A DNA stretch of 64,000 bases from the NCBI GenBank assembly GCA_947492185.1, contig CANLMR010000009.1, forward strand, positions 55,527 through 119,526, read 5' to 3'. The notes under the pieces were generated by a model, which did not search any database, was not told where the DNA came from, and was given only the letters and a program-made list of their open reading frames with translations. Position 1 is the stretch's first letter. Each line of letters begins with the position of its first letter. Positions 1 to 8,086 of the stretch are shown piece by piece. A program made the translations under genes and the position numbers. This DNA is from an uncultured Tenacibaculum sp. GTDB taxonomy: Bacteria; Bacteroidota; Bacteroidia; Flavobacteriales; Flavobacteriaceae.

Positions 1-1477
1 TAGCATTATCTAAGTAATTGATTTTAGTGTTAACCGCAATTCCATCTTGTTCTGCTATAACTTGTATGCTAGGATTATTTGTTCCTCTAGAAAATGTTTG
101 AACTCCTGTTGCATCAGATAAACGTTGACTTTCTTTAAAACTAATTGAAGAAACTCCTATTCCTGTTTTTACGAAGAATCCTTGACCAACTGTTAGCGAT
201 AATTCTGAATCTAATAATGTTTTAGCTACATATTTATTCTGACCATTATCCCAAACGTATACTCCCACATTTACAGGATCAAATTTGCTTAAATTCTCTT
301 GTAAAAAATTTACACTAGCATTATTATTTATAGGTAAGTAAGCAGTATAAGGACTTCCTACCGCATTCCACTGATCAGCAGCAACAACTACTGTTTCATC
401 ACTAGATGTTAAGGTTCCTGTAAAGGTAACCGAACCATTTGTGCCTCTTGAAATGATATAACTTTTTCCTTTTTCAAAAGTAATTGAATTCGTAATTATA
501 TCATCTGCAGTATAATACACCCATTTTGAACCTGCTGCTCTACTATCATCATAATAAGCTACCGCATATCTATTAGGAGTAACTGTAGGGTTTACACGAA
601 TATTATTAGTAGTATTTTCTATAAATCCTTTTACGCTTTGACCAGAAACTGGGGCAGTAATTAAACTCCATTTATTTGCTTCTAAACCTGTTCTTTCAAA
701 AGCTACATTTCCATTTGAAGTTCCTTTAACAATAAAAGTTCCACTTGTTGCAGTTGATGAAGTAATTGATACAGCTCCGCTATTGTCAAAATTTCCATCA
801 ATTATTACAGATCCATCCACACTAATAGCTAACGCAGCAGAAGCTTCTACTACAAAATTATTCGTTTGAGCTGTTAATCCAGAAATCACTGGAGTTTTAG
901 CTACATTAGCAATTCTGACATTGCTAGTTTTCAAAGGATTTAAATCGTTACTCCAATTTGTTCCTGAAGTCCAAACTGAACTTGTACTTCCATCCCAAAC
1001 AGCTTCAAATCTTGTATGAATATAAAATCTTCCAATCCCGTTTTCATTATTCGTTAACTGAACTGTATAGGTATTTACACCATCTAATACTACAAAATCT
1101 CCTAAAGTTCTATCTTCTATAACCACTTGAAGTCCGGCTGGTAAATTAGTATTGTTTGCACTAAATACTACTTCTTTTCCTGAATTTGCTGTTAAACCTA
1201 CAGGAATTACCATAGTATCATAATTTGAATCAGGTAATGATTGATATGTAAAATCACTAGTAGAAGAACCGTCTACTAAATGTGTAAACAAATCAAAAGC
1301 AGCTCCTCCAAAATTTCCTACGTCAAAACCTGGATCTAAACCTACTGTTGCTGTATTACGGTAACCAATAGTAGTAATTACAGTAGTTCCATCTGAACTA
1401 GCAGATAATTCTATTGTCTGAGCAACAACACTACTTATCGACAGCAATATAAAAATTGAGAATATTATTTTTTTCAT
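1..1477 (-). CDS. Large exported surface protein, N-terminal part only (3' end outside the window)
   Basis: The frame opens at the ATG at 1475-1477 and has no stop down to base 1, so about 492 N-terminal codons are visible and the C-terminus is missing. Residues 1-20 form a signal peptide: MKK, a hydrophobic core, then SVVAQ before the likely cleavage site. The rest is rich in Gly, Ser, Thr, Asn and Val, has no cysteine, and reads as alternating short beta strands, as in large secreted proteins of Flavobacteriaceae. Such proteins usually end in a type IX secretion sorting domain; that part is not in view, so the export route is inferred. A -7-like TATTTTTG lies about 20 bases upstream. Function is unknown. 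Confidence 0.8.
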   Translation of the reverse strand, partial: MKKIIFSIFILLSISSVVAQTIELSASSDGTTVITTIGYRNTATVGLDPGFDVGNFGGAAFDLFTHLVDGSSTSDFTYQSLPDSNYDTMVIPVGLTANSGKEVVFSANNTNLPAGLQVVIEDRTLGDFVVLDGVNTYTVQLTNNENGIGRFYIHTRFEAVWDGSTSSVWTSGTNWSNDLNPLKTSNVRIANVAKTPVISGLTAQTNNFVVEASAALAISVDGSVIIDGNFDNSGAVSITSSTATSGTFIVKGTSNGNVAFERTGLEANKWSLITAPVSGQSVKGFIENTTNNIRVNPTVTPNRYAVAYYDDSRAAGSKWVYYTADDIITNSITFEKGKSYIISRGTNGSVTFTGTLTSSDETVVVAADQWNAVGSPYTAYLPINNNASVNFLQENLSKFDPVNVGVYVWDNGQNKYVAKTLLDSELSLTVGQGFFVKTGIGVSSISFKESQRLSDATGVQTFSRGTNNPSIQVIAEQDGIAVNTKINYLDNA

Positions 1478-1496
1478 ACTTTATTCTAATAAAGTA

Positions 1497-1504
1497 CAAA
1501 AATA
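1497..1504 (-). promoter_or_regulatory. Possible -7 element for the surface protein gene
   Basis: On the minus strand this reads TATTTTTG, matching the Bacteroidota -7 consensus TAnnTTTG, 19 bases before the start codon. No clear TTTG -33 box lies 19-21 bases further upstream, so the call rests on one box. Confidence 0.3.
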
Positions 1505-1541
1505 ATACTAGTTTCACTTTATACTGTTTTAAAAAACATAA

Positions 1542-1573
1542 AAAAGACCACACTTTTTAAGGTGTGATCTTTT
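1542..1573 (-). terminator. Intrinsic terminator after the Arg/Asn-rich surface protein gene
   Basis: Twelve-base arms (AAAAGACCACAC and GTGTGATCTTTT) pair with one G-U on the minus-strand RNA. They enclose an 8-base loop and are followed on that strand by a run of U. It lies about 30 bases past the stop at 1605. Confidence 0.75.
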
Positions 1574-1604
1574 CGTTCTATTTATAGTAAATGTAACTTG
1601 CTTT

Positions 1605-2789
1605 CTATCTTCTACTTCTCACAACTCTTGATCGTGATGTTTTTCCTTTTGATCTACTAGAACTTGTGCTTCTGTTTGCTCTAGAATTCTTTGATCTTGA
1701 TGAACTACTTCTAGATGTATATCTATTGTTTTGAGTTCTTTTTGTTGAACTTGCTGATTTATCTCTAGAATAACCTCTCGTCTTTTGAGTTTGTGCAGTT
1801 CTATTAGTTCTACTTTTATTAGCTCTATTATAAGTAGACGTTCTATTATTCTTCGATCTATTTACAACAGTATTTCTATTTCTTTTTATAGTTCTAGTTC
1901 TAGAAGCATCTCTAGTTACTGATCTATCTCTTGAAACTGTTCTTGTATTTCTTGTTACTGAACGAGTTCTGTTTACATTACGATTCGTATTGCTAGCAAC
2001 TCTACTCCTATTAATTTTTCTATAGTTACGATCGTTTCTTTGATACATTGTTCTTCTACTATCTCTCGATCTAAAGTTTACATTTCTTGCGCTAGCTACT
2101 CTACGTCCTCTATTGAAATTATTTATACGAGCTCCTGGTCTGTAATAACTACGGTTTCTATAAGCTCTATTGTAATATCCATTATAATAGTTGTTTCTAT
2201 ATACTCCATATGAAAATCTAAATGGTGAATAAAATCTTCTGTAAGGATTATTCCAAACAATACATCTATCAACTACTGGAACTGCAAAATATCTATGGAA
2301 TGGTCTGTACACATAACGCCTGTTAAACGTATTGATATATCCTGTACAGTTTAAGAAACTACCATAACTGTTATAGTTTACAAATAATCCTCCAACTCGA
2401 GAAACACGTCCCCAACGATTGTATCTGATAAATACATCACCAGCTTGAACAATTCTACCATAGTGATCATAAAAAACTGGAACATCTTCAATTTGTACTA
2501 CTGCACCATAATCATCATATTGTACAAATGGATCATAATTGAATCCTGAGTTAAAACTAATATTAACTCCTGGAGCATTTAAATTTACGTTAACCCCGTT
2601 TCTTGGACCATTTAAATAAAAATCAAACTGTCCATCAGGATACACAGCGAATTCAACTCCACATTCCGAAAAAATGAACGAATTACCATAGTTATAATAA
2701 CGAGCCGATGTATTTGTACTCGCTTCTGATGCGTTAACTGTAAACGTAGTTAACAAAAGTCCTGTTAGTAGTAAAACAAATTTTTTCAT
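1605..2789 (-). CDS. Exported protein with a highly basic Arg/Ser/Asn-rich low-complexity tail
   Basis: This encodes 394 residues from the ATG at 2787-2789. The open frame extends 13 codons upstream, but MKKFVLLLTGLLLTTFTVNA is a clean signal peptide, so the inner start is chosen. Residues about 20-140 carry short repeats of a Y-x-x-Y-G pattern with the phrases YDDYGAVVQ, YDHYGRIVQ, YNRWGRVSR and YNSYGSFLN. The second half is almost entirely Arg, Asn, Ser, Thr and Lys, with repeats such as SVTRNTRTVSRDRSVTRD, and carries a very high positive charge. I know no enzymatic family for it. A role at the surface, binding anionic polymer or the wall, is only inference. A sigma-54-like promoter lies just upstream and a terminator just downstream, so it is probably transcribed alone. 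Confidence 0.85.
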   Translation of the reverse strand: MKKFVLLLTGLLLTTFTVNASEASTNTSARYYNYGNSFIFSECGVEFAVYPDGQFDFYLNGPRNGVNVNLNAPGVNISFNSGFNYDPFVQYDDYGAVVQIEDVPVFYDHYGRIVQAGDVFIRYNRWGRVSRVGGLFVNYNSYGSFLNCTGYINTFNRRYVYRPFHRYFAVPVVDRCIVWNNPYRRFYSPFRFSYGVYRNNYYNGYYNRAYRNRSYYRPGARINNFNRGRRVASARNVNFRSRDSRRTMYQRNDRNYRKINRSRVASNTNRNVNRTRSVTRNTRTVSRDRSVTRDASRTRTIKRNRNTVVNRSKNNRTSTYNRANKSRTNRTAQTQKTRGYSRDKSASSTKRTQNNRYTSRSSSSRSKNSRANRSTSSSRSKGKTSRSRVVRSRR

Positions 2790-2839
2790 AATATTTGATT
2801 TTAGATGTACATCATTTTTTTGATACACACTTACTGTAA

Positions 2840-2856
2840 TACAATCAGCGTGCCAA
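2840..2856 (-). promoter_or_regulatory. Sigma-54-like -24/-12 promoter
   Basis: On the minus strand this reads TTGGCACG, four bases, then TTGTA. That matches the sigma-54 consensus YTGGCACG-N4-TTGCW with one change (GC to GT) and the exact 10-base spacing between the GG and the -12 G. The predicted start of transcription, near 2829, leaves about a 40-base leader before the ATG at 2789. Whether this genome encodes RpoN cannot be seen here. Confidence 0.45.
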
Positions 2857-2920
2857 AAATTTAAAATCTAATAATCAAAAGTTAAAATTGTAGTGCCTAT
2901 AATGTATAAACCATACAAAA

Positions 2921-2955
2921 AACAGCAGCTCAGAAATAGTTTTTGAGCTGTTGTT
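2921..2955 (-). terminator. Hairpin terminator, minus strand
   Basis: Twelve-base arms (AACAGCAGCTCA and TGAGCTGTTGTT) pair with one mismatch. On the minus strand they are followed by GTTTTTTG, a U-run. It is the first terminator downstream of the small peptide gene at 3175-3354, with the dispersed repeat in between. Confidence 0.6.
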
Positions 2956-3024
2956 AGTTAATATTTAAAATACTACTTAACGTAAGTTCGACTAAGAAAA
3001 TAAAAGTCAAATATATCAATTACT

Positions 3025-3127
3025 AATGTCATTCCGAATGAGGTATGAATGAAGGAATCTTTTCATTAAAGAACTAACAGATTGCCACAAAAAATCTCAT
3101 TTTATTACGTTTTTTCGCAATGACGAC
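3025..3127. repeat. Dispersed GTCATTCCG-type intergenic repeat, copy 1
   Basis: The element begins AATGTCATTCCG, contains GGAATCTTTT, and ends CGCAATGAC, so its ends are imperfect inverted copies of each other. The same opening (GTCATTCCG...GGAATCT) recurs at 11699-11785. Elements of this kind are common in intergenic DNA of Bacteroidota and resemble REP or MITE-like repeats. It has no coding capacity. Confidence 0.5.
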
Positions 3128-3174
3128 ATTCTTATTAATATGAATTTCCAAGATAAAGCTATATCTAGCTCACA

Positions 3175-3354
3175 TTACTTAAGGATTGTTTCTCCTTTTT
3201 TACAGTATCTGTCCCAAGTAGTATTCGGATCACCATCTACATCTCCAGTACATGGCTTTGGAGCTTGTGGTGTCCAAGTTCTTCCTTGGCTTTCACCTTT
3301 AATATTTTGCAGTTCTTTTTTGCTTAGAATTTTGAAGTTTTCTGTGTTTATCAT
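3175..3354 (-). CDS. Small peptide with a double-glycine-type leader, bacteriocin/RiPP-like
   Basis: A 59-residue ORF runs from the ATG at 3352-3354 to the TAA at 3175-3177. The N-terminus reads MINTENFKILSKKELQNIKG. The phrase LSKKELQNIKG is the hallmark of double-glycine leader peptides found on bacteriocin-like and other peptidase-exporter-processed peptides in Bacteroidota, although here the second glycine is Glu. The 39-residue core after Gly20 starts ESQGRTWTPQAPKP. It has two cysteines (35 and 51), which could form a disulfide, two Trp, and an acidic middle. Codon use and the long frame argue that it is real; the plus-strand ORF over it is its antisense shadow. No peptidase-containing ABC exporter or modifying enzyme is in the window, so processing is inferred. 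It lies 97 bases downstream of the CHAT gene, and a terminator follows. Confidence 0.65.
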   Translation of the reverse strand: MINTENFKILSKKELQNIKGESQGRTWTPQAPKPCTGDVDGDPNTTWDRYCKKGETILK

Positions 3355-3451
3355 GTTGTTTGAGTTTTAAGATTAATGTATATTAACTACAAATAAGTTC
3401 TTATTTAACAACAATTGTTACTATTTCTTAGTAAACTTCAAATCTATTTTT

Positions 3452-6097
3452 TTAATATCTTTTAAATAAGAAAAATAATATTAATACAACTAAAATTCCT
3501 AATCCCAATTTTAAATAAAATGAAACTTGAAATTGTGGTTTGAGCACTGAGTTTTCTCCAATTATAATTAATGATGCCCAATAATAAGGTGAAGCTTCGG
3601 CATCTGAATTATTTTTTAAATACAAAAGTTTTGCTTTATGTAAAGCTTCTGATTTAGTAGATCCTTCACTTAAATACCTGTAGAAATCTGACGTAATATT
3701 TGTAGTAGATTTATCATTCACTTCCCACAATGAGGGTATCACAGTTTTAGCTCCTGATGCAAAAAAACCTCTCGCTAAACTCATTACTCCTTCTCCTCTA
3801 CTAATTTTACCTAAGGAAGTATTACAAGCACTTAATACCACCAAATTTGCTTTGGTTTTAATCGAGTCAAATTGAGATAATTTAAGTTTTGAGTTTCTAA
3901 ATGCTATCCATGGATTAATAGTATCTGAAGCATTTGCATGTGTTGCTAAATGCAAAATTTTATAATTGGATGCTTCTTTTTTAAAATTTTCAACACTTGC
4001 CTTTTCACCTATTAAAAGTTTACCAGAATACAAGTTCTCCCCCAACTCTATTTCTTTGTCAGTATCTTTTAAACTAACTAATTTATCAGAAAAATTTACA
4101 GGTGCTACACCTAAAAAATTCTTCGATGCGTTAAACTTAATATTTGCGTTCTCTTCTCTAAAGGTTAATGAATAATCATAATTAATTTCGTTAAGTTCAA
4201 CCAAGTATTCTTCTTTATCTTTATTAGGCAGTAGTGCTTCAAACGGAATAAAATTAATAACATGATCTCCTAAAACAGTAATCTTCTTTCCTATAATTTC
4301 TGTTTGTACACTAAACGGAATCAATAAATTGTAAACAGAATTTGCTATGTGGAAATATTCCTTTTTATCATTACTAGTTTCAAAAGGTTTATCAAGCTTA
4401 TTTCTAAGTTTAGTTACGTCTTCTATTAATTTTTTAGTTTCCTTTATTTTAAATAATTTTTTATTCTCTTTAGAAATAAATAAACCATATGCATTTGGTA
4501 ACTTTCCTGCTAAACGCTCAGCCATAACATAGTTGAGAACAACCTCATTATCAGAAACGTTAATCTCATCCAAGGTTAATATTTTAGATAACTCTGGGTT
4601 TAAAAAATAGTTGCTCCTTATCGATGTAGAATCCTTAGTAGATATCTTTTCTTTTCTTAAATCACCTATAAGCAACAACGCTTTATTTTTCTCTATAAAA
4701 TAAAAAGCATTATCAACATCATTAACTCTGTAACAAGCTTCTAAAGCCAAAATGTATATCTCAGAAACTAAATCTCTAAGTAAAAGCTTTGAATTATAAG
4801 ATAAATCATCTTTAAGCATTATATCAACTAGTTGATCACATTGTTTTGCCTTGTTTATAATTAGTTTTGGAATAGTATTATCAGAATTTTCAAGCATCAT
4901 TCTATCCCAATTTTCCATTTGAGTTCTAAAAACTTCTAATAGGAAGTTTTTATCTTCTACTTTCACTAATTTTTCTACAGAAATAAAATCAGGTTCTTCA
5001 ACAAAGGATTCATTAAAAAAATAAGAGAGTGATTTTAAAAAATGTTTCTGTGCTAATTTATATTGTTTATTTAAAGATTCATTTTCACCTAAACCAAAGT
5101 AGATAGATTTATTAAAATCATCTTTTTTACTTCCTATTTCTAGTGATTTAGCATAATATTCTTTTGCTTTATTATAGTCTAGCTTTTGATAGGTATATCC
5201 TAAATTAAAATAGAGGTTTTTAATATCTTCTTCATTAGAAACTTTGTCAATCAATTTAAGGGCTTTGTTATAATAAAATAACGATTTATTTAACTCATCC
5301 CCATTTTGATAATATTGGCCCGCTATGGTATAATAAATTCCAAAATTATCTTCTTCATTGAATCCAGGTAGTTTACGTGATAACGATTCTACTTTTAAAA
5401 AGTTTTCAATGGCTTTTTCTCCAGCTTCTTTACTTCTAAGAGATTTGTATGCTTTCCCTAAATTCTGATGTGCAAAAATTTTTGATTTTAAATCTCCTTC
5501 ATCAATAAAACCAATAGCATTCTTATAGTTAGAAACAGCAGAAAAGTAATCTTCTTTGGTATGATACTTATTTGCTGTTTTAAGGTAACAATAGGCAATA
5601 GATTTTCTTGATTTTCTATTAAAACTTTTACAATCAGGAAACTTTAATGCTTTTTTATATCCTTCGATAGCGTGCTCATAATCTTTCTTTCTTTTATTAT
5701 AAAACCCTACATTATAATAACTTGTTTTTAAAGAACAAGAATCTAAAGGATTAACTTTACTCTTAGCTTCAATAGCCATTTGATTGTAAAATATTGCCTT
5801 ATTTATATCTTCTTTATAAATTCTTTTTGCTAATTCGTGAGCATCATCTCCTAACTGTTTATAGTCTTTATTTTTTTTATGGCGATTTAGAAGTTCGTTA
5901 TACAATTCTAATTTATCTACGTTTTTTCCTGATAGAGACAAAATAGAATCTAAGCTTTTAGATATTTCCTGACTAAAAGATTTATGTAAACAAAACAAAA
6001 GCAAAAAGAGAGAACATAATATTTCTCTCTTAAAATTAGCTATATGTTTAATCTTAATAATCAAGTTATTCAATAGGTGTATTAATTCCATCTCCAC
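3452..6097 (-). CDS. Exported TPR protein with C-terminal CHAT (caspase-like) domain and membrane anchor
   Basis: Up to 881 residues. Residues about 23-43 are hydrophobic and end in a signal-peptidase-like site (HKSFSQ). Residues about 70-380 hold TPR helices (for example YNKALKLI and YYAKSLEI). Residues about 560-845 form a CHAT domain, a caspase-fold peptidase: His in HLATHA (about 716-721) and Cys758 in SACNT are the expected catalytic pair, followed by the typical GEGVMSLARGFFASGA and SLWEVND. Residues 860-878 are a transmembrane helix ending KRY, so the protease should face the periplasm with a C-terminal anchor. The ATG at 6097 overlaps the upstream lipoprotein gene by 32 bases. A TTG at 6062-6064, one base past that gene's stop, would give 870 residues and fits the signal peptide better. 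Family membership is clear; the substrate is unknown. Confidence 0.88.
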   Translation of the reverse strand: MEMELIHLLNNLIIKIKHIANFKREILCSLFLLLFCLHKSFSQEISKSLDSILSLSGKNVDKLELYNELLNRHKKNKDYKQLGDDAHELAKRIYKEDINKAIFYNQMAIEAKSKVNPLDSCSLKTSYYNVGFYNKRKKDYEHAIEGYKKALKFPDCKSFNRKSRKSIAYCYLKTANKYHTKEDYFSAVSNYKNAIGFIDEGDLKSKIFAHQNLGKAYKSLRSKEAGEKAIENFLKVESLSRKLPGFNEEDNFGIYYTIAGQYYQNGDELNKSLFYYNKALKLIDKVSNEEDIKNLYFNLGYTYQKLDYNKAKEYYAKSLEIGSKKDDFNKSIYFGLGENESLNKQYKLAQKHFLKSLSYFFNESFVEEPDFISVEKLVKVEDKNFLLEVFRTQMENWDRMMLENSDNTIPKLIINKAKQCDQLVDIMLKDDLSYNSKLLLRDLVSEIYILALEACYRVNDVDNAFYFIEKNKALLLIGDLRKEKISTKDSTSIRSNYFLNPELSKILTLDEINVSDNEVVLNYVMAERLAGKLPNAYGLFISKENKKLFKIKETKKLIEDVTKLRNKLDKPFETSNDKKEYFHIANSVYNLLIPFSVQTEIIGKKITVLGDHVINFIPFEALLPNKDKEEYLVELNEINYDYSLTFREENANIKFNASKNFLGVAPVNFSDKLVSLKDTDKEIELGENLYSGKLLIGEKASVENFKKEASNYKILHLATHANASDTINPWIAFRNSKLKLSQFDSIKTKANLVVLSACNTSLGKISRGEGVMSLARGFFASGAKTVIPSLWEVNDKSTTNITSDFYRYLSEGSTKSEALHKAKLLYLKNNSDAEASPYYWASLIIIGENSVLKPQFQVSFYLKLGLGILVVLILFFLFKRY

Positions 6098-6719
6098 CTA
6101 TTGGACCGGAAATAACTATATCTCCTGAATCAAAAGGTTTAAATATTAAACCATCGTATATTGGTGGTAAAGGTACTTCATCACAACTATTATAATCTGG
6201 AAAATCTGAAGAACCCTCAGTAGCTCCTGGTTCATCTTCTCCTTCATCAAGATTGTCTAAATCAGTATTTGTAGTAGTCGCAGTAACCACAACATTTTTT
6301 GACTTATTTGGCCTTGGAGGAAATTGTCTAACAACCTGTATCATCCAAGTATCTACAAAATCACAATCATCTAAAACAACTAATACTTCCCTGTGTTTTC
6401 TTACATCTTGTAAATATTTCAATCTATCATTCATTTTCCATTGTGGAGGGTAAACAATAAAATACTTTTCATAAACTAATACTTCACTAGGTCCTGGAAC
6501 TCTATATAGACTTTGATTATTTTTTGTTTTAGCAACAATCCCTTTTTGAGCTAAATATTCTTCAGCACTTATTACATTTTCAGGAAATCCATTAACATTA
6601 GTCACTTCACCTTCTATTGTTATATCTTCATTAGTAACAACTTCTTTTTCATTTGAACAACCAAAACATAATACTAAGGTTAAAGCAGTAAAGAAGAGTT
6701 TTGAAAAATTATTTTTCAT
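6066..6719 (-). CDS. Lipoprotein of the CHAT cluster, paralogue 1
   Basis: 217 residues with a lipoprotein signal (LVLCFGC, Cys21) followed directly by SNEKEVVT. I do not recognise a named family. It is clearly paralogous to the next gene upstream. Both share CSNEKEVVT after the lipid cysteine, an FIVYPPQW/FIVFPPDW block, a C-[DE]-[FY]-[VI]-DTW motif, KNVV followed by a Thr-rich linker, an acidic EDEPG segment, and a closing YN-x-C-[DY]-E-[VI]-PLPP-x-YD motif. Two conserved cysteines outside the lipobox could form a disulfide. The Gly/Pro/Asp-rich C-terminal tails differ. It is separated by 24 bases from the upstream paralogue and overlaps the CHAT gene, so it is probably co-transcribed. It could be a partner or substrate of the CHAT protein, which is inference from context only. 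Confidence 0.8.
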   Translation of the reverse strand: MKNNFSKLFFTALTLVLCFGCSNEKEVVTNEDITIEGEVTNVNGFPENVISAEEYLAQKGIVAKTKNNQSLYRVPGPSEVLVYEKYFIVYPPQWKMNDRLKYLQDVRKHREVLVVLDDCDFVDTWMIQVVRQFPPRPNKSKNVVVTATTTNTDLDNLDEGEDEPGATEGSSDFPDYNSCDEVPLPPIYDGLIFKPFDSGDIVISGPIGGDGINTPIE

Positions 6720-6743
6720 AATTTAAATTTTAAGGGATAAAAT

Positions 6744-7427
6744 TTATTGTTGAGGGATATTTGGATCGTCATTAGGTCCATTATCCGGACCACCGCCTGT
6801 GTTTGAATTTCCTGAACCTCCATCTATAATCACAATATCATATTCAGGTGGTAATGGAATTTCATAACAATTATTGTAAAATTCAACAGTTTTTAGAATA
6901 CTTCCATTGTTACCTTCAATAACTCCAGGCTCATCTTCTTCATTTGTCATTGTCTCATCAGGATCGACGTTTGTTGTAGAAGCTTTAACTACATTTTTAG
7001 CTTTATTTTTGACAAAAGGATCGGTACTTAAAATTTCGATATACCATGTATCAATGTACTCACAAATATCTAAATCTACATAAATATCTCTAATCGTATT
7101 TTGTTTCGCTAAATTTAGATAATTTAATCTTTTAGAATAATTCCAATCTGGAGGAAACACAATAAAAAACTTTTTGTAAGTTCCTGTTCCTTGTGTAGTA
7201 TTATCACCTAATCTTTCAGAAACACTATTATCTTTTTCTTTAATACTAATATTATTTTTTAATAATAATTCTTCTGCTTTTACTACATCTGCAGGAAGCT
7301 TATTAACTATAACTGATGAAGTTTCAACAGTAAGTTCCTCTTCAGTTACAACCTCTTTTTCATTTGAACAGCTTATATTTGCCAATAATAATGCTGTAAT
7401 AGCAATTTGTACAATTATTTTTTTCAT
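6744..7427 (-). CDS. Lipoprotein of the CHAT cluster, paralogue 2
   Basis: 227 residues from the ATG at 7425-7427. The open frame extends 11 codons further up, but MKKIIVQIAITALLLANISC is a full lipoprotein signal with Cys20. Shared motifs with the downstream paralogue are CSNEKEVVT, FFIVFPPDW, CEYIDTW, KNVV, EDEPG and YNNCYEIPLPPEYD. The C-terminus is a disordered Gly/Asn/Asp/Pro-rich tail. It is the first gene of the minus-strand cluster and is divergent from the sigma factor gene, with only 95 bases between the two starts. Function is not recognised; it is a secreted outer- or inner-membrane lipoprotein. Confidence 0.8.
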   Translation of the reverse strand: MKKIIVQIAITALLLANISCSNEKEVVTEEELTVETSSVIVNKLPADVVKAEELLLKNNISIKEKDNSVSERLGDNTTQGTGTYKKFFIVFPPDWNYSKRLNYLNLAKQNTIRDIYVDLDICEYIDTWYIEILSTDPFVKNKAKNVVKASTTNVDPDETMTNEEDEPGVIEGNNGSILKTVEFYNNCYEIPLPPEYDIVIIDGGSGNSNTGGGPDNGPNDDPNIPQQ

Positions 7428-7522
7428 TTTATTTTGCTTTATATTTATTGAGTTCCCCAACCCTTTAAAATGTTAATGGCAAAAGTAAAAAAATTAAATA
7501 TATTTTTCTCTTTTTTAAGTAT

Positions 7523-8083
7523 ATGAGTGATGTCACTACAGATAAAATTAGCGAGTTAGCTAGCGGAAACAGGAAGATGATTAACGATCTTTATATCAAG
7601 GTTTTTCCTAAAATAAAAAGTTATGTAATGAAAAACAATGGTTTTAGTGAAGATGCAGAGGATATTTTTCAGAAAGTATTAATACAAGTAATCGCTAGAT
7701 ACAAAACTAAACCATTTACCATTCAAAGCTCTTTAGACGGCTTTTTATATGTAGCTGCTAGCAATTTATGGAAAAGAGAATTAAATAAAAGAAAAAGAGT
7801 AGTAACAAATGATAAAGTAATTGAACTAGTTAGTGAGGATGAGGATTTAGTTATGGCATCAATAGAACAAGAAAAGTGGGAACTTTTTCAAGAAAAGTTA
7901 AATAATATTTCTGAAAATTGTAAAGCACTTTTAAAACTCTTTTTTAAAAAAGTACCTTATAAAGAGATTGTTGTTCAGTTGGGTTACAAATCAGACAATG
8001 TGGTTAGACAACGTATTTTTAACTGCAAGTCGCAATTGACCAAGGCCATACAAAATGATATTAGATTTAACGAATTTAATTAA
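7523..8083 (+). CDS. ECF-type sigma-70 family RNA polymerase sigma factor
   Basis: 186 residues. Region 2 is visible around GFSEDAEDIFQKVLIQVIARY (residues about 40-60), with the acidic DAEDIFQ signature, and continues to FLYVAASNLWKRELNKRK. Region 4, a helix-turn-helix, covers residues about 125-180 (ENCKALLKLFFKKVPYKEI, then RQRIFNCKSQL). It recruits core RNA polymerase to a specific set of promoters, probably in response to an envelope signal. The next gene starts four bases after its stop and has the shape of a membrane anti-sigma factor. It is divergent from the lipoprotein/CHAT genes, which are its most likely regulon together with its own operon (inference). Confidence 0.88.
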   Translation: MSDVTTDKISELASGNRKMINDLYIKVFPKIKSYVMKNNGFSEDAEDIFQKVLIQVIARYKTKPFTIQSSLDGFLYVAASNLWKRELNKRKRVVTNDKVIELVSEDEDLVMASIEQEKWELFQEKLNNISENCKALLKLFFKKVPYKEIVVQLGYKSDNVVRQRIFNCKSQLTKAIQNDIRFNEFN

Positions 8084-8086
8084 AAC

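Noticed and set aside
3140..3370. Plus-strand ORF of 76 codons
   Set aside because: It covers the antisense strand of the 59-residue double-glycine-leader peptide, has no recognisable features, and its sequence is explained by the minus-strand frame.
7428..7522. ECF-type -35 GGAAC (minus, 7452-7456) as the autoregulated promoter of the lipoprotein genes
   Set aside because: Its predicted start would fall at or past the ATG at 7427, and no matching -10 is seen. The real promoter in this gap is not identified.
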